Positions 1 to 8,042 of a stretch of 64,000 bases of DNA are shown here, piece after piece. This stretch comes from an uncultured Chloroflexus sp. (GTDB lineage Bacteria > Chloroflexota > Chloroflexia > Chloroflexales > Chloroflexaceae). The first letter of the stretch is position 1. Each line of letters begins with the position of its first letter. The stretch spans positions 1 through 64,000 of the forward strand of contig NZ_CALFBQ010000019.1 in the NCBI RefSeq assembly GCF_937951745.1. Direction: 5' to 3'. The notes under the pieces are model-generated. The model ran no database searches. It saw only the letters and a list, made by a program, of their open reading frames with translations, and had not been told where the DNA came from. Both the position numbers and the translations under genes were made by a program.

Positions 1-97
1 AGGGGCATGGTGCGTGCGTCAAAGATCACCGCGCGCGGAGCAGGCGTCCGCCCTTTGATTTCGCACAACCGCGTGCGCAGATTATGGACGAGCGCGA

Positions 98-117
98 CGT
101 GCTGAGCCTGTTGAAGC
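98..117 (-). repeat. Short repeat, copy 3, in transposase relic
   Basis: On the minus strand this reads GCTTCAACAGGCTCAGCACG, matching the consensus GCTTCGACAGGCTCAGCGCA of the other two copies. It sits between GVF and LVHNLR of the transposase reading and adds codons in frame. Confidence 0.6.
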
Positions 118-218
118 GTCGCAAAGACCCCAGCCTTCAGCTAGCGCTGGGTTTGCTGATAGATGGCGTACCACGGCGGCAGATCGTTGGGCATCATGCG
201 CTAGGGCGCTTCCGTGCG

Positions 219-239
219 ATGCGCTAAGGCTGCCGAAGC
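219..239 (-). repeat. Short repeat, copy 2, in transposase relic
   Basis: The minus strand reads GCTTCGGCAGCCTTAGCGCA, a diverged copy of the same repeat. It sits between WIVRA and RMMPNDLPPWY, where related transposases continue without a gap as I remember them. Confidence 0.5.
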
Positions 240-332
240 GCGGACGATCCAGCGCAATCCGTTCAAGACCTCGCGCAGCGAGTGGGTGCGCTGCGGGGCA
301 TCATCGGTCATGAAGGTCGGGGAGGGAGCGCG

Positions 333-353
333 GTGCGCTGAGCCTGTCGAAGC
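333..353 (-). repeat. Short repeat, copy 1, in transposase relic
   Basis: The minus strand reads GCTTCGACAGGCTCAGCGCA, the best copy. It sits directly after EWAIVA and is in frame with the flanking transposase codons. Confidence 0.6.
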
Positions 354-407
354 GACGATGGCCCACTCCGCGTCGCTCACATCGCTTGGATAGGGTTTGC
401 GTGTCAT

Positions 408-451
408 GCTGAAAGCATACCACGTTTATTTCCGAAGTGCATAACAGACTC
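408..451 (-). mobile_element. Probable IS terminus abutting the truncated aminotransferase
   Basis: Between the transposase start and the first aminotransferase-like codon lie about 44 bases. Read outward to inward on the minus strand they begin GAGTCTGTTATGCACTTCGG, which resembles an IS5-group terminal inverted repeat. The other end lies outside the window, so the inverted repeat and the target duplication cannot be confirmed. Confidence 0.5.
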
Positions 452-1020
452 TAGGGGCCGATTTCTATGGTGGCAATTGCCACAAATGGCTGTGCGCGCC
501 GAAGGGAGCCGGCTTTCTTTATGTCCGCCCTGAACACCAAGCCAGCCTTGAGCCGCTGGTGGTGAGTTGGGGCTGGCAACCGCCTACCCCGCTCCAAGGC
601 AGTTTTCTCGCTTACCCTGAAGGCCGCCCGCTCCAAGCCTATTACGAGTGGATGGGCACCGATGATCCGTCAGCCTTTCTCACCGTGCCGGCAGCGATCG
701 AGTTCCAGCGCCAGCATGGCTGGCCGACGGTGCGGCAAGCGTGCCACGAGCTGTTGCAAACTGCTTCACAACAGATCTTAGCGCTCAGCGACTTGCCACC
801 GCTGACTCCCGCTGATGCGGGTTGGTGGGTGCAGATGCGCGCGCTGCCCTTACCACCGTGCGATCCGGCACAGGTGCAGGCGCGTCTGTGGCGCGAGTGG
901 CGGGTCGAAGTGCCGTGTTTTAACTGGGAAGGCCGCCCGTTGATCAGGGTCTCGGTGCAGGCGTATAATGCTCCGGCAGATATTGAGCGGCTAATGGCGG
1001 GGTTACGGGCGGTGTTGTGA
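451..1020 (+). pseudogene. 5'-truncated class V aminotransferase (isopenicillin N epimerase-like)
   Basis: From base 451 one open frame reads LGADFYGGNCHKWLCAPKGA and continues to a stop at 1018-1020. NCHKW carries the lysine (codon 484-486) that binds pyridoxal phosphate in class V aminotransferases of the isopenicillin N epimerase or cysteine desulfurase type. About 190 C-terminal codons remain. The N-terminal half of the PLP fold is absent, a stop lies just upstream at 442-444, and the IS end abuts the homology. An internal ATG at 559 would omit the lysine, so I regard the gene as destroyed by the insertion. The family is well supported; the original substrate is not known. Confidence 0.75.
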
Positions 1021-1327
1021 ACCTTTGGGGGCTGGTACCACCGAGGGAGCGGAGGCGGTAGGGGCCAAGAGGAGGGGCGGCCAGCCGGAGCCGATGCCTC
1101 GCGCTTGCCCAGATGGAAGGGACAAACCCCCATACTCCCGTTCCTCAGCGGCACTCCCCTCTCGCCGTCAAATGGGAGCGAGGTTAGGGGTGAGAGCCTC
1201 CTCCATCCCTCACTGAGGGAAGGCTGGGGTAGGGGTTGGTACCACCGAGGCCACCGGGAATAGGTTTCAACCAGCAACAGCGCACCTTTTCGCATTGCTT
1301 TTGCAATATGCAGAAACATGCAAACCT
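1021..1327. other. Intergenic region with short repeats
   Basis: No gene is supported here. GGTACCACCGAGG occurs twice, near 1033 and 1237. The palindrome TCCCTCACTGAGGGA lies at 1206-1220. G-rich stretches of the GGGTGAGGG type resemble those at 7700-7900, 37385-37470 and 59830-60012. No clear terminator or promoter is visible. Confidence 0.5.
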
Positions 1328-2968
1328 ATGATCGAACTCGACCGCGTCACCTACACCTACCCCGGCGCCGGCGCGCCGATCCTGCGTGATCTGAGCATAC
1401 GGATCGCTGATGGCGAATTGTTGCTCGTCTGTGGGCCGAGCGGCGCCGGCAAGAGCACCCTCTTGCGCCTGTTCAATGGCCTCGTTCCCCACTTTTACGG
1501 CGGGCGGCTCAGCGGGCGAGTGCGCGTGTGGGGGCGTGATACACTCGCCCATCAGCCGCGCGATCTGGCCGATCTGATCGGTTTTGTGGTGCAAGACCCC
1601 GAAAGCCAGTTCGTCGTTGAGCGGGTCGAAGACGAGATCGTCTTTGCAATGGAAAATCTGGGGGTGCCACCGGCAGTGATGCGCCGGCGGGTGGAAGAGG
1701 TGCTTGATCAGTTGGCAATTGCCCATCTGCGCCACCGCCACGTCGCCACACTGAGCGGCGGCGAACAACAGCGAGTGGCGATTGCCGCCGCGCTCGCCGC
1801 CCAACCGCGTGCGTTGGTGCTCGATGAACCGACCAGCCAGCTCGATCCGCACGGCGCGGAAGAGGTCTTGACCGCGTTGCAAAAGCTCAACGCCGACCTT
1901 GGCATTACCATTGTGCTGTGCGAGCACCGGCTGGAACGGGTGGTGCAATACGCCGACCGCATTCTCTACCTCGCACCGGGTGGAAGGGTTGAGGTAGGTG
2001 CGCCGCGCGAGATGCTGGCTCGCATCGAGCTACGCCCGCCGCTGCAACAGCTTGGCGTTGAGTTGGGTTGGGAACCCTTGCCGTTGACGATCAAAGAAGG
2101 CCGGCGTTTTGTGACTGCTGATCTGCCTGTCTCACCACCATCTGCCCCCACGCCGCTGGAACATCAGCCACTAGCCCGTTTGCGGAACGTCACCGTGCAG
2201 TACGGCCAGCACGAGGCGCTCTATCGGTTGAATCTCGATCTACCGCGGGGTGCGCTCATTGCCCTTATGGGCCGCAATGGCAGCGGCAAGAGCACGCTGC
2301 TCAAGACGCTGATCGGATTGGTGCGGCCCGTTGAGGGGAAGATCGAAGTGGAAGGCCGTGATATTGCCCCTATTCCGGTGGAGGAGCTGGCTCGCCGGGT
2401 GGCGTATGTGCCGCAAGATCCGCGCAGTATGCTCTTTCACGACACCTTGCGCGAAGAGGTGGCATTCAGCTTGCACGGGCGCGGGTTGCAGCCATCGCCT
2501 ACTACTATTGCCGAGGTCTTAGCGCGTTTTGACATTCATCATCTGGCCGAGCGCTATCCGCGCGATCTCAGCGGCGGCGAAGCACAGCGAGCGGCGCTGG
2601 CCGCCGGTTTGGCCGGCGACCCATCGCTCATCTTGCTCGATGAACCGACCCGTGGCCTTGATTATCACGCCAAGGCCAGCTTGATCAGCATGTTGCGCCG
2701 CTTGTGCGACGAAGGGCGCACGGTGGTAATGGCGACCCACGATGTCGAGCTGGCCGCTGCATGCGCTGATCGGGTAGTGTTGCTTAGCGAAGGCGAGGTT
2801 GTGGTCGAAGGCCCGGCTACCGAATTGCTCGGCAACAGCCTGATCTTCTCGTCGCAGGTCGCCAAACTCTTCCCCGGTCGCGGCTGGCTGACGGTCGCGC
2901 AGGCGCTGGCTGGATTGCGGGGTGGATGTATGTTTACCGCAGGGGACGCAGAGAGTGGGAAACATTAA
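1328..2968 (+). CDS. Fused double ECF-type ABC transporter ATPase
   Basis: A 546-residue protein with two ABC ATPase domains in tandem, as in EcfA1-EcfA2 or YkoD-like fusions that power vitamin or cobalt/nickel uptake. Domain 1 has Walker A GPSGAGKST (about 36-44), signature LSGGEQQR (142-149), Walker B ALVLDEP and a switch histidine in CEHR. Domain 2 has GRNGSGKST, LSGGEAQR, LILLDEP and ATHD. Both sites look catalytically complete, unlike many half-degenerate ABC pairs. I chose the ATG at 1328 because homology begins at MIELDRV; an in-frame ATG at 1295 adds eleven unlikely residues. No EcfT or S component is adjacent, so the substrate is unknown. The last dozen codons appear to lie within a dispersed repeat. 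Confidence 0.85.
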   Translation: MIELDRVTYTYPGAGAPILRDLSIRIADGELLLVCGPSGAGKSTLLRLFNGLVPHFYGGRLSGRVRVWGRDTLAHQPRDLADLIGFVVQDPESQFVVERVEDEIVFAMENLGVPPAVMRRRVEEVLDQLAIAHLRHRHVATLSGGEQQRVAIAAALAAQPRALVLDEPTSQLDPHGAEEVLTALQKLNADLGITIVLCEHRLERVVQYADRILYLAPGGRVEVGAPREMLARIELRPPLQQLGVELGWEPLPLTIKEGRRFVTADLPVSPPSAPTPLEHQPLARLRNVTVQYGQHEALYRLNLDLPRGALIALMGRNGSGKSTLLKTLIGLVRPVEGKIEVEGRDIAPIPVEELARRVAYVPQDPRSMLFHDTLREEVAFSLHGRGLQPSPTTIAEVLARFDIHHLAERYPRDLSGGEAQRAALAAGLAGDPSLILLDEPTRGLDYHAKASLISMLRRLCDEGRTVVMATHDVELAAACADRVVLLSEGEVVVEGPATELLGNSLIFSSQVAKLFPGRGWLTVAQALAGLRGGCMFTAGDAESGKH

Positions 2969-3125
2969 AACCTTCGCTCCCTCTGCGCTCTTTGCATCTT
3001 GACGTTAGGAGCCTTGCGTTTCTTCGCGTCCTTGTGTCTTGGCGCTATCCAACTTTGCGTCTCTGGGCAGTCTTCGCGCCTTAGACCCCTTTGCGCCTCT
3101 GTGTGAGTCCGCCTCGTGTCTTCTT
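2932..3125. repeat. Dispersed CGCAGAGG/CGCAAAGG-type repeat, overlapping a gene end
   Basis: GTTTACCGCAGGGGACGC at 2934-2951 lies inside the end of the ATPase gene and recurs inverted near 37355-37372. It is followed by CTCTGCG, CTTTGC and CTTTGCGTCTCT-type stretches to about 3125. The same vocabulary appears in at least seven other intergenic regions of this window. No gene is supported between 2969 and 3124. Confidence 0.55.
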
Positions 3126-4588
3126 TACCCTCTCGCCACTACGGTGCTTGCCAACAGTGCCTTCACGCCGGCTTGCAGAGTGGCAAACGAGCGCATCCCA
3201 TTCCACGTCGATCCAGTATGGATCATGACCTCGGCCATATCGGGCCGGATGCCGCACAATGCCACCTGCGCCCCCATCAACCGCGCCCCATCGCTCAGGT
3301 GGCGCAAGGCGCGGGCAAGGTCTTGATCGAAGACGGTCAGCCCGGTCAAATCCACCAGCACTGTGCGCGCATTGCGTTCAGCAATTTCCGGCAGAATCAG
3401 GGTAACCAACGTTTGGCAACGAGCCGCATCAAACGCTCCGATCAGTGGTACAAGCAACACCGTTTCGCTCAGCGGGATGATCGGCAAGGTTAGCCGGCGC
3501 AACAACTCATCGCGCTGCTGCAACTCGGCCAGCGAACGCTCGAGTTCGGCGGTGCGTTCAGCCAGTGCTGCCCGTGACGTTAGCAACTCGGCTTGCTGCC
3601 GCTCCGAACGGGTAACGTCGCGCATCAGTACCACGCTTGACTTGCCCTGTTCATCGTTGATCGCCACTTCTGACACCAAGACAATCTTGCCATCGGTTGC
3701 GTGTGCAAACCGGCGCCGGCCCCGCTCTTGATCCTCAGCCGTTGTCTGCTCGTGAAAGCCACTCTCGGCCAGCATCCGCTCAAACGCCTGTCCATCTCTC
3801 ACGCAAGCCGGCACGAGCCGCTGCGCCGCGCGATTAGCAAACCGCACATGACGGCCAGCATCGAGGATGAGCACACCGTCGGGAAGATTCTCGATAGCGG
3901 CTTGCAAGGCGATTTGTGAAGGACGGAAAACTCCGTAGCGCAATGTCACCCAGCCGAAAGAAAGATGGAGTGGCAGCAAACTAACATAGGTGACTGCGAC
4001 TAATCCCAGTTCACGAAACATATAGCCCATCAAAAAGGTAAACACCGCTCCGGCGGTTAGCCAAAGCGCCGGTGTGCGCATCACCGGATGGCGAATAGCA
4101 ATCGTCACCAACATGGCGAGCGGCGCGAGCAGACAACCGATAATGTAGAGCGCAAACACCGGCCAGAATAGCGGGCCGCGCACAAAGCTGAGCACGCCCG
4201 TCTCAGCGCGAAAGACATCGCCACCCACGATATTCAACCGCCCATACCAATCTACGGCGAGAAAGACCGTCATAAAGGCATACGGTGCGATCATAGCCCA
4301 GCGCACCACTGGTTGCTGATAACGGTGCGGCATGAACAATATCATGATCAGCCAGACCAAAAAACCAAAGATCGCCGCAAGCAGTGAAGTGAGCAAGCCT
4401 GAGAGTAACCAAATTTCATCCGCGTTGCGGCTGGCAAAACGCACCGCACCGGCGCATGTCAACACCAACGAGCAGCCGGTAAAGAGAGCGAAAAGCCGGT
4501 TCGCTTGACCGCGCCAATCTTGCAGCAACACGTAGACGATGCTGGCAGCAAGGATGATGAGTGTAAAGAGCACGAGGAGTAGTTCCAT
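3125..4588 (-). CDS. 7TM-PAS-STAS membrane sensor, RsbR-like
   Basis: A 487-residue protein. Residues 1-220 form about seven hydrophobic segments resembling the 7TM input module of some histidine kinases. A PAS domain follows (about 225-335; NLPDGVLILDAGRHVRFAN), then a short coiled coil (about 335-372) and a C-terminal STAS domain (about 372-480; LVDLTGLTVFDQDLARAL). There is no kinase domain. STAS proteins of the RsbR type act as scaffolds in stressosome partner-switching. At the positions I align with the phosphorylated threonines of RsbR, this protein has Gln (VFDQDLA) and Val (MAEVMI). The start has a GAGGAAGG-type ribosome site just upstream. No RsbS, RsbT or RsbX gene is nearby, so its partners are unknown. 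Confidence 0.7.
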   Translation of the reverse strand: MELLLVLFTLIILAASIVYVLLQDWRGQANRLFALFTGCSLVLTCAGAVRFASRNADEIWLLSGLLTSLLAAIFGFLVWLIMILFMPHRYQQPVVRWAMIAPYAFMTVFLAVDWYGRLNIVGGDVFRAETGVLSFVRGPLFWPVFALYIIGCLLAPLAMLVTIAIRHPVMRTPALWLTAGAVFTFLMGYMFRELGLVAVTYVSLLPLHLSFGWVTLRYGVFRPSQIALQAAIENLPDGVLILDAGRHVRFANRAAQRLVPACVRDGQAFERMLAESGFHEQTTAEDQERGRRRFAHATDGKIVLVSEVAINDEQGKSSVVLMRDVTRSERQQAELLTSRAALAERTAELERSLAELQQRDELLRRLTLPIIPLSETVLLVPLIGAFDAARCQTLVTLILPEIAERNARTVLVDLTGLTVFDQDLARALRHLSDGARLMGAQVALCGIRPDMAEVMIHTGSTWNGMRSFATLQAGVKALLASTVVARG

Positions 4589-4929
4589 GACAGCCTTCCT
4601 CGGTTCCTAAAACAGTGACTGTTTTGCGAGCATTTCGGAATCGTGGGTAGTATTGCGGCGCTGCAATGATGGCTCAAGCGGGAAGTATATATCTGCCATT
4701 ATTATGGCCGTTTCGCAAGTGATTGTCAAAAATAGGTGAAAGAAAATTAGTTGCTGCTTAGCGAACGCTGTGACGAGATAACATTGCCTAGCAGAACATA
4801 AAAATTTGCTCGGTACCCAACTGGAATGCGAGAAGTAGCAGCTCTTCTCGCTACAACCTGCGCTAATGGTTTGGATACCGTCGTGAGATTCTCACGTCAA
4901 AAGCCCGCCAACCTTTGGTCTGACACCGA
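4589..4929. other. Intergenic region with one palindrome
   Basis: AT-rich DNA between two minus-strand genes. Apart from the palindrome at 4609-4625 I see no gene or RNA. It probably holds the promoter of the 7TM-STAS gene and the 3' end of the transglycosylase transcript. Confidence 0.4.
4609..4625. promoter_or_regulatory. Palindromic operator candidate
   Basis: AAAACAGTGACTGTTTT is a perfect 8-bp inverted repeat around one central base, 20-37 bases upstream of the 7TM-STAS start codon. Its place and symmetry suit a dimeric repressor site. No regulator can be assigned. Confidence 0.4.
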
Positions 4930-7272
4930 TTATCGCGTGTGCTCGTACATCCCTCGATACACCCCATAAAACGCATATACTGCCCACACATAGTTGCGCG
5001 TTTCGCTAAAATCGATTGTTTCGACAAAGCGGTCGGGATCAGCAACTACATTGCCGCCGGCCCAGCGTTGCGCGTTGCCTAAGCCACCGTTGTAGGCTGC
5101 CAACGCCCCGTGCAAGCTACCATTCATGTCCTTGATCCGGCGGCCAAGGTAGAAGGCGCCAAAGCGAATGCTAATGTCGGGCCGGTAGAGATCGTCGAGC
5201 TGAAAGTCGCCGATGCCGAGGTTTTGCGCGATGCCGCGCCCGGTGTCGGGCATGATTTGGGCTAAGCCGCGCGCACCGACCCACGAGGTCGCCGCTGGAT
5301 TAAAGAGACTTTCTTGGCGGATGAGGGCGTAGAACAAGAGCGGATCAACGCCGAATGCGGCTGCTTCCCGCTGCACGAGTTCAGGGTAAGGTGTCGGAAA
5401 ACGCAGGCGGAGCAGAGCAGGTGGGAGTGGGTTAGCTGCCGGCGGCGTTAGCCGCGCCAGCCGCTCGGCGGCCAGCAGCGCCGGGTAGGTTGCGCCGGCC
5501 TGATAGGCACGCTGGGCCAGATCGAGCAAGCGCAGCGGTTGCTCGCCCGCTTGCCGCAACCCATCAAGCCATTCGCTATCGGCTTCGTTGTACAAGCCTA
5601 CTTCACGCAAGAGACGCGCTCGTTCAGCGACACCGGCCAGCGCCGGTTGACCCTCGCTCGTGCTCCAACTCTGCACCCATTCGGCGAGCGCAATCCACTC
5701 GGAGGAATCGATCGGCGCTCCGATCGGCAGTGAGCCAGTCGGGATTTCGCCTAACTCTTCAGCGGCCCGCACCGCATAGTAGCTATCTGGCGCGGCAGCT
5801 TGCGCTTGCCGGAAGTAGTCAACCGCTGCCGGATCAGCGAGCTGCTGCGCCGCTTTACCGGCCCAAAATGCGCCGAGCGCCTGCCCGATCCCTTGCCCGC
5901 GTTGGGCCAGCGCACGCCAAAGTTCACCGGCGCCAGCGATGTCGCCGCTGTCAAAGCGGGCTAACGCCACCCGATGCAACGCGGCAATGCCGAGGGTTGT
6001 GGTTGGGTAGCGTTGTCCTAGTTCGAGCCGCACTTCAATCGCGGTCGTGCCGTCACCCAACCGGTCGTACAACTGGGCTGCCCGGTCGAGCGCCACTGGC
6101 GCGCGTGGTTCGTCGGGCCATGTCACGGCGTATTGCCGGTAGAGTTCGGCTGCTTCGGCCACCATCCCGCTCTGGCCGTAGGTCTGGATCCAATCAAGCG
6201 CTGCTTGCCGCCCGGTGTCGCTATTGGGATCGCGATCACGGGCCACAGCCAGATCAGCCAGCGCCCCGGCAAAATCTCCCAAGGCGCGCCGGGCTAGCCC
6301 GCGCTGGCGTAGCGCCTCGGCTTCGTTTTGCCCGGCAGCAATCGCCAAATCAAGCATGGCGATCGCATCGTTCCACCGTTCTACCGTGCGGTAGGCTTGG
6401 GCGGCAGCAAACGGATCGAGCGCCGGGTCATTGCCGGCCCGGAGGGCATCGGCGGCCAGCGCGGCGCTTACTCCGGCGTGAGTTGCAATCGCTTCGCGGC
6501 GCAGATCGCTGGCCGTGGCCGGGTCGCCGGCCTCGGCAGCTAAATCCGCCGCCCACGTCAAAATCCGGGCTCGGTAATCAGGCTGGGTGGCAAACGCGAG
6601 GATTTGGCGCGCATATTCCACCCCATCTGCCGGACGGCCCAGTGTAGCCGCTAACACCAGCGCTTGTTCATACGCAGCGGCACGCTGGCCTGCCGCCATC
6701 TCACCGGTGGCGGCGCGCAGGTAACGTGCCTCCGCTTCCGCTAAACGCCCCAACACGCGCAATTGGGCCGCCGCCCGCAGCGCCGCATAGGGCGCGAGCG
6801 GCGTACCGAGCTCTTCGTATTGGGTGTAAGCGACTACCGCTTCGGCATGCAGACCAGCCGCCTCGTGAGCGCGGGCCGTGAGGAAGAGCGCCGGGGCGTA
6901 GAGCGGCGTCGCTGGATCGGCCAACAATGGCCGCACCAATTCCGCCGCCGATGTCCAATTGCCGCGATCGCCATACGAGCGAGCCAGTAACAGACGGGCA
7001 ACTGGCGCTTCGGCGGCAGCAGGAAAGAGTTGTAACAACTGACTGAGTAAGCCAGCCGCTGTATCATCGTCGCCAATCTCACTAGCGACTAACGCGCGCT
7101 GCCAGAGTTCAGTCGCCGTGATCGGCGGTGGAGTTGGCGTAGCCGGCAGAGAAGTGGGGGGGACCGTCGGTGATGGTTGCGCTACCGGCATCAGGCAGCC
7201 CGCCAGCATGCAGCAGAGAAAGCAAGCGAGCCACACTGCGGCGCGCTGCCGGGGCAACTGCGTAAGCGCCAT
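4930..7272 (-). CDS. TPR-containing soluble lytic transglycosylase, lipoprotein
   Basis: A 780-residue exported protein. It has a signal peptide with lipobox MLAGC, then a long series of TPR-like helical repeats (about 50-610) and a C-terminal SLT domain. The domain shows catalytic Glu in IRQESLFNP, then GARGLAQIMPDTGRGIA and the AYNGGLGNAQRW motif. Lytic transglycosylases cleave peptidoglycan between MurNAc and GlcNAc with 1,6-anhydro product formation, in growth, recycling or septum work. The start at 7272 is preceded by AAAGGAGC at good spacing; an earlier in-frame ATG at 7290 overlaps that ribosome site and is less likely. The superhelix-plus-SLT layout recalls Slt70. It is a single gene with its own promoter. 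Confidence 0.88.
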   Translation of the reverse strand: MALTQLPRQRAAVWLACFLCCMLAGCLMPVAQPSPTVPPTSLPATPTPPPITATELWQRALVASEIGDDDTAAGLLSQLLQLFPAAAEAPVARLLLARSYGDRGNWTSAAELVRPLLADPATPLYAPALFLTARAHEAAGLHAEAVVAYTQYEELGTPLAPYAALRAAAQLRVLGRLAEAEARYLRAATGEMAAGQRAAAYEQALVLAATLGRPADGVEYARQILAFATQPDYRARILTWAADLAAEAGDPATASDLRREAIATHAGVSAALAADALRAGNDPALDPFAAAQAYRTVERWNDAIAMLDLAIAAGQNEAEALRQRGLARRALGDFAGALADLAVARDRDPNSDTGRQAALDWIQTYGQSGMVAEAAELYRQYAVTWPDEPRAPVALDRAAQLYDRLGDGTTAIEVRLELGQRYPTTTLGIAALHRVALARFDSGDIAGAGELWRALAQRGQGIGQALGAFWAGKAAQQLADPAAVDYFRQAQAAAPDSYYAVRAAEELGEIPTGSLPIGAPIDSSEWIALAEWVQSWSTSEGQPALAGVAERARLLREVGLYNEADSEWLDGLRQAGEQPLRLLDLAQRAYQAGATYPALLAAERLARLTPPAANPLPPALLRLRFPTPYPELVQREAAAFGVDPLLFYALIRQESLFNPAATSWVGARGLAQIMPDTGRGIAQNLGIGDFQLDDLYRPDISIRFGAFYLGRRIKDMNGSLHGALAAYNGGLGNAQRWAGGNVVADPDRFVETIDFSETRNYVWAVYAFYGVYRGMYEHTR

Positions 7273-7296
7273 ACATGCTCCTTTCGTCACGAGAGC

Positions 7297-7305
7297 AGTA
7301 TAGCA
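7297..7305 (-). promoter_or_regulatory. Extended -10 promoter for the transglycosylase gene
   Basis: On the minus strand this reads TGCTATACT, a TGn-extended -10 box, about 25 bases upstream of the chosen start. No good -35 box is visible. Confidence 0.4.
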
Positions 7306-7889
7306 TGGTGTGGTGGGCGTGGGCGGCTCTCAGATATTGTGTACTTCGACAAATCGCATGGCAATGTGGTGGTTCCACCCGCCCTAGCCCTCCCTCTTCG
7401 ACAGAGGATACAGCACCCCTCTCCATCCAAAGCTTAAAAATGGACAGAACACCTAAGCGGGGCACTATAGGTCATTGCGAGGGGACGGGACGATCCCGCT
7501 CGGCGGGGCGTCTTGCCCCCGAAGCAATCCCCCGCTGTAGCGGAACGTATGCCTAAGCGGGTATCTTGCGTGCTCGTGGGAGATTGTTTCGCTGCGCCGG
7601 GGGCAGAGATGCGCGACTCCGTCCTTGCTCTCCCCCGCTGGGAATTCACGGGCGGACAGAACGCATACGTACCGGTACCGTTGATCGCCTTGGGATGCGC
7701 CGGTTCACCCTCACCCTCAACCCCACCCCCAAGGCGGAAGGTGAGGGTCGATCACGCCGGCGCAAAGGTCTTCAACGCCAAGCCACAAAGGGTGCAGCGG
7801 GTTGGGAATGGAACGGAGGAAGGAAGTAGCCTTTCTGATCGCTCCTCCCCATTCCCTATGCGCTATCGCTCACACTTGCGAGGGCGGGG

Positions 7890-7921
7890 GCAGGGGAGTG
7901 ATGGTCATCAGCCCGCTGCGC
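7890..7921 (+). repeat. 32-bp direct repeat, copy 1
   Basis: Identical over 32 bases to 7966-7997; it begins GCAGGGGAGTGATGGTCATC. The period is 76 bases. Confidence 0.8.
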
Positions 7922-7965
7922 GGGCGGATAACCAAGTCGCATCGCTCGGCTTTTTAGCCATGCTG

Positions 7966-7997
7966 GCAGGGGAGTGATGGTCATCAGCCCGCTGCGC
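7966..7997 (+). repeat. 32-bp direct repeat, copy 2
   Basis: Second identical copy of the 32-base unit at 7890-7921, ending in GCCCGCTGCGC. Confidence 0.8.
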
Positions 7998-8015
7998 AGG
8001 CTTCGTAAGCCTAGC

Positions 8016-8033
8016 CCGGCCCTGAAGGGCCGG
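8016..8033 (-). terminator. Hairpin downstream of the GGDEF-EAL gene
   Basis: CCGGCCC, loop TGAA, GGGCCGG: a perfect 7-bp stem ten bases beyond the stop codon on the minus strand. There is no T-run, so termination is plausible rather than certain. Confidence 0.5.
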
Positions 8034-8042
8034 ATTCCTTAT

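Larger units (their letters stand above)
1..407 (-). pseudogene. IS5-family transposase relic, N-terminal part
   Basis: The minus strand reads as the start of an IS5/IS4-type (DUF4096-like) transposase: MTRKPYPSDVSDAEWAIVA, then REVLNGLRWIVR, then NDLPPWYAIYQQTQR and VIFDART in one continuous frame. Two in-frame stop codons interrupt it, at 201-203 and 141-143; the second replaces the Trp expected after QQTQR. Three short insertions of a similar repeat keep the frame. The 3' part of the gene lies outside the window, so nothing can be said of the catalytic DDE residues. The family call rests on my recollection of these motifs. The reading frame is clearly dead. Confidence 0.8.
7306..8015. other. 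Long intergenic region rich in repeats
   Basis: No coding frame here has recognisable similarity. It holds GTCATTGCGAGGGGACGG-like and GAAGCAATCCC stretches (7471-7530) with a partly complementary GGGAGATTGTTTCGCTGC near 7579, a common intergenic repeat vocabulary. There are also GGTGAGGG-type stretches and a 32-bp direct repeat (7890-7921 and 7966-7997). Confidence 0.5.

Noticed and set aside
5490-6647. A 385-codon open frame on the plus strand opposite the transglycosylase
   Set aside because: It is Arg/Pro-rich, has no recognisable domain and lies wholly antisense to a well-supported gene with TPR and SLT motifs.
7434-7977. Several overlapping short open frames in the long gap
   Set aside because: They follow GC-rich repeat sequence in several frames and have no family likeness.
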